From positions 1 to 43,214 of the forward strand of contig MEWW01000017.1 in the NCBI GenBank assembly GCA_001775475.1: DNA of 43,214 nucleotides, given 5' to 3'. Positions 36,913 to 43,214 of this stretch are shown piece after piece. The stretch is from Candidatus Adlerbacteria bacterium RIFCSPHIGHO2_12_FULL_53_18 (lineage in GTDB: Bacteria > Patescibacteriota > Minisyncoccia > Phycocordibacterales > SBAW01). How positions within the stretch are numbered: position 1 is the first letter of the stretch; every line of letters begins with the position of its first letter. The notes beneath the pieces are model-generated. The model searched no databases. It was not told the origin of the DNA and was given only the letters and a program-made list of their open reading frames with translations. A program made the position numbers and the translations under genes.

Positions 36913-38469
36913 ATGGCTAACTTTATAGAACAATTTAAAAAAGAGATCGAAGGCTTTGTCCCGAGCGAGCGAGCGCAAGGAGGTATCGTGACGCGCGTGC
37001 AAGACGGCGTTGCGGAGATTGAGGGCCTGGAGCGCGCGGGCATGTCGGAGATGGTGCGTTTTAATATTGCAGAGGGCAAGCCGCTTCAAAAAGCAGTTGA
37101 GGGCCAAAGTCACGTGTACGGCGTCATTTTGAACCTGGAAGAGGAGTCAGTGCGCGCGATTATTTTAGGCGACCAGGCTTCCGTTGCCGAGGGCATGCCG
37201 GTTGAGGCAACAGGAACGACGCTTTCTATCCCTGTGGGGGAGGCACTGCTTGGCCGCGTGGTCTCGGCCTTAGGCGAGCCTTTGGACGGCCTCGGGGCAA
37301 TCAAGGCGGAGAAACACAACCCTATTGAGCGCGAGGCGTACGGCGTGATGGACCGACAGAGTGTTAACCAGCCCTTGCACACCGGCATCAAAGCCATCGA
37401 CTCGATGATCCCGATTGGCCGCGGCCAGCGCGAGCTTATCATCGGTGACAGAGGCACCGGCAAAACGACGGTTGCAATAGACACGATTTTAAACCAGCTT
37501 GCAGAACCGGAAGAGAGCCGCCCTGTGTGCATCTACGTAGCGGTCGGCCAAAAAGAAAGCAAGACGGCAAGACTCAGCGGCCTGCTTAAAGAGCGTGGAG
37601 CGATGGACTACACGATTATCGTTGACGCCGGCGCCTCCGCACCCGCAGCACTGCAATACTTGGCGCCCTTTGCAGGTGCGGCGATAGGCGAGTACTTCAT
37701 GGATAAGGGCCGCGACGCCTTGATTATCTATGACGACCTCTCCAAGCACGCGGTGGCCTACCGTGCACTTTCACTCCTGTTGCGCCGCCCGCCGGGCCGC
37801 GAGGCGTACCCGGGCGACGTGTTTTATCTCCACTCGCGCCTCTTGGAGCGCGCGGCAAAGCTCAACGCAGAAAAAGGCGGGGGTTCCTTAACCGCGCTCC
37901 CCATCATCGAGACGCAGGAGAACGACATCTCCGGCTACATCCCAACCAACGTGATTTCTATCACCGACGGGCAGATATTTTTGGAGACCGACCTCTTTAA
38001 CAAAGGTACGCGGCCTGCCATCAACGCCGGCAACTCGGTGTCACGCGTAGGCTCCGCCGCGCAAACCAAGGCGATGAAAAAAGTCTCCGGCAAGATCAAG
38101 CTCGAGCTGGCGCAGTTTCGCGAGCTGGAGGCCTTTATGCAGTTTGCACAGGACCTCGACCCCGACACCAAAAAGCGCATCGACCGGGGAGCGCGCATGA
38201 TGGCGATTTTGAAGCAAAAGAACGGTGCTCCAATGGCGTTCGAGCGGCAGGCGGTGGTGATTTATGCCGCGGTGAACGGTTATCTTGAAAGAGTTGCGGT
38301 AGGCCGCGTCGGCGAGTTTGAAGAAAAATTCCTGAACTTCCTCGACTCAAGTGCCAACCATGTGCTTGAGTCTATAGCCAAAGCAAAGGATATCGTTTTG
38401 CAGACCGAAGAGGAGTTAAAGACGCAGCTCAAAAAGTTCGAAGAGACACATCCGGACCTCTTTAAGTAG
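36913..38469 (+). CDS. atpA: ATP synthase F1 subunit alpha
   Basis: 518 residues. Walker A GDRGTGKT (178-185), [41 protein letters not shown] and [30 protein letters not shown] are family signatures; [39 protein letters not shown] carries the catalytic-site arginine in SVSRVG. The N-terminal helix (about 1-20) is the docking site for delta. Length is typical. One nt lies between its stop and atpG. Confidence 0.98.
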   Translation: MANFIEQFKKEIEGFVPSERAQGGIVTRVQDGVAEIEGLERAGMSEMVRFNIAEGKPLQKAVEGQSHVYGVILNLEEESVRAIILGDQASVAEGMPVEATGTTLSIPVGEALLGRVVSALGEPLDGLGAIKAEKHNPIEREAYGVMDRQSVNQPLHTGIKAIDSMIPIGRGQRELIIGDRGTGKTTVAIDTILNQLAEPEESRPVCIYVAVGQKESKTARLSGLLKERGAMDYTIIVDAGASAPAALQYLAPFAGAAIGEYFMDKGRDALIIYDDLSKHAVAYRALSLLLRRPPGREAYPGDVFYLHSRLLERAAKLNAEKGGGSLTALPIIETQENDISGYIPTNVISITDGQIFLETDLFNKGTRPAINAGNSVSRVGSAAQTKAMKKVSGKIKLELAQFRELEAFMQFAQDLDPDTKKRIDRGARMMAILKQKNGAPMAFERQAVVIYAAVNGYLERVAVGRVGEFEEKFLNFLDSSANHVLESIAKAKDIVLQTEEELKTQLKKFEETHPDLFK

Positions 38470-38470
38470 T

Positions 38471-40766
<2,296 letters not shown>

Positions 40767-40768
40767 CT

Positions 40769-40873
40769 TTTCGCTACTTGATTCCTTGAAAAAGTCCTCG
40801 GGTCTCCCGTCTCGCGCCGCCTCCTGCGGGGCGGCCTCGCGGGCCAGACTTTTTCTCGGAACAAGTAGCTCCA
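40769..40873. repeat. 105-bp palindromic element in the atp operon, copy B
   Basis: Same ends TTTCGCT (40769-40775) and AGCTCCA (40867-40873). The outer stem is GCTACTTG/CAAGTAGC, with a TTCC/GGAA step, unlike copy A; the inner stem GAAAAAGTC/GACTTTTTC is one base pair longer than in copy A on both sides. The central block matches copy A except at 6 positions. Compensatory changes in the stems show that pairing, not sequence, is kept there. Confidence 0.8.
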
Positions 40874-40877
40874 ATAT

Positions 40878-41108
40878 ATGAAAGTTGTAATTGCAAAAGT
40901 TGATCAAAATCTATTCGACGGCGAAGCCAAGTCTTTAACCGTGCCTGCTGCCGACGGCGAGATGACCGTTTTGCCCGAACACATGCCGGTTGTGACGACG
41001 CTCAAGGCAGGGACAATAACGGTGCGTAGTGCGCAAGGCGAACAGCAATTTCCAATTGAAAGCGGGGTGTTGGAAGTTCGCCGCGACGGCGCGACGGTGA
41101 TTCTCTAA
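40878..41108 (+). CDS. atpC: ATP synthase F1 subunit epsilon lacking the C-terminal helices
   Basis: 76 residues. It corresponds only to the N-terminal beta sandwich: VPAADGEMTVLPEHMPVVTTLKAGTITV, FPIESGVLEVRRDGATVIL. Most bacterial epsilons have about 130-140 residues, including a C-terminal helical hairpin that can insert into F1 and block ATP hydrolysis; that part is absent and the gene simply stops. The enzyme should therefore lack this brake. Last gene of the operon; no obvious terminator follows. Confidence 0.88.
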   Translation: MKVVIAKVDQNLFDGEAKSLTVPAADGEMTVLPEHMPVVTTLKAGTITVRSAQGEQQFPIESGVLEVRRDGATVIL

Positions 41109-41180
41109 CCGGCGTTTCTATTCTGTAACTATTCCTTTCAATTTCTGTTATATTAGTGGACCCACTGCAAGGAGAGGGCC

Positions 41181-41423
41181 ATGAGTGACTTGTTTGTGAG
41201 AATGGAGGACCTCGCTCGGTGGTGGGAGAAAGAACTTGTTTCCACCACGGACGAGATAGCCGCCAAACTGCAGTTCCTTTGTTCGAAGTATAACGGAAAC
41301 CTCATATCAACACGTGCCCATGAGATGCCTCAGGATGTCCTCGCGACCCTGCAGTTATGTGAGAAGTGCTGGTTTGAGAAGCATCCGGATGGAGGGGTCC
41401 TCCACTTTAGGTCGACCGACTGA
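41181..41423 (+). CDS. Small hypothetical protein
   Basis: 80 residues, with AAGGAG about 9 nt before the ATG and a strong terminator overlapping its TGA stop. Soluble; contains CSKYNGNLISTRAHEM and LQLCEKCWFEKHPDGG, including a CEKC pair that could bind a metal only with partners elsewhere. No family recognised. A TTATATTAG -10-like box lies upstream near 41149. Confidence 0.5.
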   Translation: MSDLFVRMEDLARWWEKELVSTTDEIAAKLQFLCSKYNGNLISTRAHEMPQDVLATLQLCEKCWFEKHPDGGVLHFRSTD

Positions 41424-41460
41424 AGCCCTGCGCGAACTCGCGCAGGGCCGTTTTGTTTGT
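41424..41460 (+). terminator. Rho-independent terminator
   Basis: A perfect 10-bp stem GCCCTGCGCG / CGCGCAGGGC (41425-41434, 41439-41448) is followed by CGTTTTGTTTGT. Confidence 0.9.
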
Positions 41461-41479
41461 TATAAATTTTATGTACCGC

Positions 41480-41552
41480 GGGCCTGTAGCTCACTTGGTA
41501 GAGCGCTTCCATGGCATGGAAGAGGCAAGGGGTTCGAATCCCCTCAGGTCCA
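41480..41552 (+). tRNA. tRNA-Ala(GGC)
   Basis: Acceptor GGGCCTG/CAGGTCC with G3-U70, anticodon stem CTTCC/GGAAG with loop ATGGCAT (anticodon GGC), T loop TTCGAAT, discriminator A, no encoded CCA. Third alanine isoacceptor in the window (UGC, CGC, GGC). Confidence 0.96.
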
Positions 41553-41563
41553 CACATTTACCG

Positions 41564-41572
41564 TGCTACAAT
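41564..41572 (+). promoter_or_regulatory. Extended -10 promoter of the membrane-protein gene
   Basis: TGCTACAAT lies 7 nt before GTG 41580, again predicting a leaderless mRNA. Confidence 0.5.
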
Positions 41573-41579
41573 TTTTTAT

Positions 41580-42521
41580 GTGACCGCGGGAGAGTTAGTA
41601 ACCCTGGGGCTTTATCTCATGCAACAACTGGGCGTCATGCTTGGTGTTGGGGCTGCAACTGTTACCCTTATTGCCCATCTTGTCTCAACGCGCGACGGCG
41701 TTGTGGAGCCCACCGAGGCGCGCTTTGCGCGCACCATAGAGCGGCTTCTTATGGTTGGGCTCTTTTTTATCATTGTCTCGGGGGTAGCCATAACCGCAAT
41801 TCATAGTCTCGAGGGAGAGGCACAGCTTATCTTTACCCCCGCATACATTTTTAAATGGTTGCTTATCGGCGTTGTCGCCCTGCCCTTAATTGCTGGGCAT
41901 AAAAATCCTTTCCCGCCGATTTTGTTTGAGGGCTTTATCGGCGCCACATGGTATGCGCTGTTTATCCTGCACGTTATCGCTCCCATTACCACCTGGGTAG
42001 ATTTGGCCCTGCTCTACGTTGCATGGACAGCAGGCTTCCTTGTCCTGTGGACTGGGCTCGCGCGACTTATACATGCAAACAACTTTACACTGGCCTTGGC
42101 AAAAAAATCTGAAGCTCCCGCTGCTCCAAAACCGGTTGTTGCAACTCCTGCACCAAAGCCCACGCCCAAACCTGTTGTAACTATTACCCCTGCGCCCAAA
42201 CTACCCACACCCCCTCCCGCTCCCGTAGCACCGCTCACTCCAAAACTAGTTGCAGCTGTGGCGCCAACTAAACCCGTGGCCGCAGCAGCACCGCACAAAC
42301 CTGCAGAGCTGCCGCCGGCACACGTGCTACTTTCGCCAAAGTCTGCCGAACCCGTGCCCGCTAAACCAGCACTCTCTGTGCCGGCTAAGCCTCCGACTAA
42401 ACCTGAAGAAAAAGTGGAAGACCCAGATCAGTATCCAGGCCTCCCGGCAATCCGCGTTATGCCAAGAACTCCGGAGGATGTGGACAAACAACTTCGCGAA
42501 GCCATAGTACAATTTTCATAA
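41580..42521 (+). CDS. Membrane protein with Pro/Ala/Lys-rich tail
   Basis: 313 residues from GTG 41580; earlier in-frame starts fall inside the tRNA gene. The first 165 residues contain four to five hydrophobic helices (LGLYLMQQLGVMLGVGAATVTLIAHL, LLMVGLFFIIVSGVAITAI, AYIFKWLLIGVVALPLIAGH, TWYALFILHVIAPITTWVDL). Helix-borne histidines resemble small cytochrome-b-like or DUF2231-type membrane proteins, but heme binding is not shown. The remaining 150 residues are Pro/Ala/Lys repeats (PKPTPKPVV, PTKPVAAAAPHKP), probably an extended cytoplasmic or wall-spanning tail. The next gene starts immediately after its stop. Confidence 0.6.
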   Translation: MTAGELVTLGLYLMQQLGVMLGVGAATVTLIAHLVSTRDGVVEPTEARFARTIERLLMVGLFFIIVSGVAITAIHSLEGEAQLIFTPAYIFKWLLIGVVALPLIAGHKNPFPPILFEGFIGATWYALFILHVIAPITTWVDLALLYVAWTAGFLVLWTGLARLIHANNFTLALAKKSEAPAAPKPVVATPAPKPTPKPVVTITPAPKLPTPPPAPVAPLTPKLVAAVAPTKPVAAAAPHKPAELPPAHVLLSPKSAEPVPAKPALSVPAKPPTKPEEKVEDPDQYPGLPAIRVMPRTPEDVDKQLREAIVQFS

Positions 42522-43136
42522 ATGCACTTTTTTAGCGATCCGCGCCCCAAAAAAATCGTCATCCTGTGCGGCCACCCCGACAAAGGGCGGACCTTTACCG
42601 GAGAGCTGACCTTGCTGTACGAGACTGCGGCTAGAGCTGCCGGCCACGAGGTCAAGCGCTTTAACCTCTACGATATGAGGTTCGACCCGATACTCCACCA
42701 AGGTTACAAGGTGATACAGGAGCTTGAGCCAGACTTGTTGAAGTTTCAGGAAGCGGTTAGATGGTGCGACCATTTTGTAATCCTGTATCCAGTGTGGTGG
42801 TCGAGCATGCCCGCGCTTTTAAAAGGCTTGTTCGACCGCGCATGGCTGCCGGGCTTTGCCTACAACATGCGCAAAAACAAACAAGGGACACCCGCGCTCG
42901 GCTGGCGCAAACGGCTTAAGGGTAAGACTGCCCGGGTTGTTGTCGTGTCCGGAACACAGCCGTTTTTTATTTGGCTTCTCTTTGGTGACTACACCAACGA
43001 AATTAAGCGCGCTGTTCTGTGGTTTGCCGGTTTTAAGGTAAAGATGAGCCGCTTCGGCCCCAATGAAATTGCGCCGGAGTGGAAGAAAAACGAGTGGCGC
43101 AAAAAAGTTGCCCTTTTGGGCAAGCTGGGGGAGTAG
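42522..43136 (+). CDS. Flavodoxin-fold NAD(P)H oxidoreductase
   Basis: 204 residues. Matches the Flavodoxin_2/NQO1-like family: VILCGHPDKGRTFTGELTLLYETAARAAGHEVKRFNLYDMRFDPIL, WCDHFVILYPVWWSSMPALLKGLFDRAWLPGFAY and a GTQPFF loop. Such FMN/FAD enzymes reduce quinones or other electrophiles with NAD(P)H. It could feed electrons into the quinol pool used by the bo3-type oxidase, but two-electron soluble quinone reductases are often detoxifying. The ATG follows directly on the stop of the previous gene. Confidence 0.85.
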   Translation: MHFFSDPRPKKIVILCGHPDKGRTFTGELTLLYETAARAAGHEVKRFNLYDMRFDPILHQGYKVIQELEPDLLKFQEAVRWCDHFVILYPVWWSSMPALLKGLFDRAWLPGFAYNMRKNKQGTPALGWRKRLKGKTARVVVVSGTQPFFIWLLFGDYTNEIKRAVLWFAGFKVKMSRFGPNEIAPEWKKNEWRKKVALLGKLGE

Positions 43137-43152
43137 TTCGGCCGTAAAATAT

Positions 43153-43194
43153 CCATACATTATAATTAAGCTATAGCTTACAAATAATGTATGG
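43153..43194. repeat. Palindrome with AAGCTATAGC centre, copy 2
   Basis: Arms CCATACATTAT / ATAATGTATGG (11 bp, perfect) enclose a second perfect palindrome, TAAGCTATAGCTTA. The centre matches that of 24474-24511 while the arms differ. The remaining bases to the window end show a purine-rich, SD-like stretch (GGAAAGGGAACAT), so another gene may start at the edge. Confidence 0.55.
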
Positions 43195-43214
43195 GGAGAT
43201 TGGAAAGGGAACAT

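Overview
The window looks like a chromosomal segment of a Candidate Phyla Radiation (Patescibacteria, Parcubacteria-type) bacterium. The evidence is: short versions of core proteins (a UvrC without its C-terminal helix-hairpin-helix region, an 84-residue ATP synthase delta and a 76-residue epsilon); a DUF5667-type protein; several TasA/SipW-type surface proteins; most tRNA genes lacking an encoded CCA; and many core genes that start about 6 nt after an extended -10 box (TGnTAnnnT), i.e. apparently leaderless. TGA is an ordinary stop here. No rRNA, CRISPR array, transposase or phage gene is visible. The taxonomic call is an inference from gene content.

Layout. 1-2.4 kb: end of a VKOR-like gene and envelope proteins (CAP domain, FKBP). 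2.4-10.7 kb: tgt and the repair trio uvrB, uvrA, uvrC with a nucleotidyltransferase. 10.7-14.0 kb: ddl, a pterin dehydratase, four tRNA genes, an HD hydrolase and a membrane-anchored protein. 14.0-19.0 kb: a cytochrome bo3-type quinol oxidase set (cyoA, B, C, D, E) interrupted by a type II toxin-antitoxin pair. 19.0-25.7 kb: an accessory region of small secreted and membrane proteins, mostly on the minus strand, each with a strong Shine-Dalgarno and hairpin terminator; it includes a lysyl-oxidase-like protein, a metalloprotease and a gene pair of which one member carries an in-frame TGA. 25.4-27.7 kb: a glycosyltransferase 2 / polysaccharide deacetylase / lipoprotein operon. 27.8-28.3 kb: a regulatory zone with six 9-mers phased at about 11 bp, a promoter and a predicted small RNA. 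28.3-34.3 kb: three TasA-like secreted proteins with different C-terminal modules, a SipW-type signal peptidase and a lamin-tail-domain protein. 35.0-41.1 kb: the complete F1Fo ATP synthase operon. 41.1-43.2 kb: a small protein, a tRNA, a membrane protein with a Pro/Ala/Lys-rich tail and a flavodoxin-fold NAD(P)H oxidoreductase.

How the parts may work together. The quinol oxidase, an H+-type ATP synthase and a possible quinone reductase suggest a minimal aerobic energy chain. The glycosyltransferase/deacetylase operon and the TasA/SipW operon lie back to back around one regulatory zone and together look like a surface-matrix or host-attachment system (polysaccharide plus protein fibres).

The most unusual signals are palindromic repeat families in which a conserved core is carried on stems that differ between copies. 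One family sits in the same reading frame inside both tgt and uvrC (comparable to Rickettsia palindromic elements). Another is a 105-bp element present twice in the ATP synthase operon, with arms that differ between copies but still pair. Two further palindrome pairs occur at 25.3/27.8 kb and 24.5/43.2 kb.
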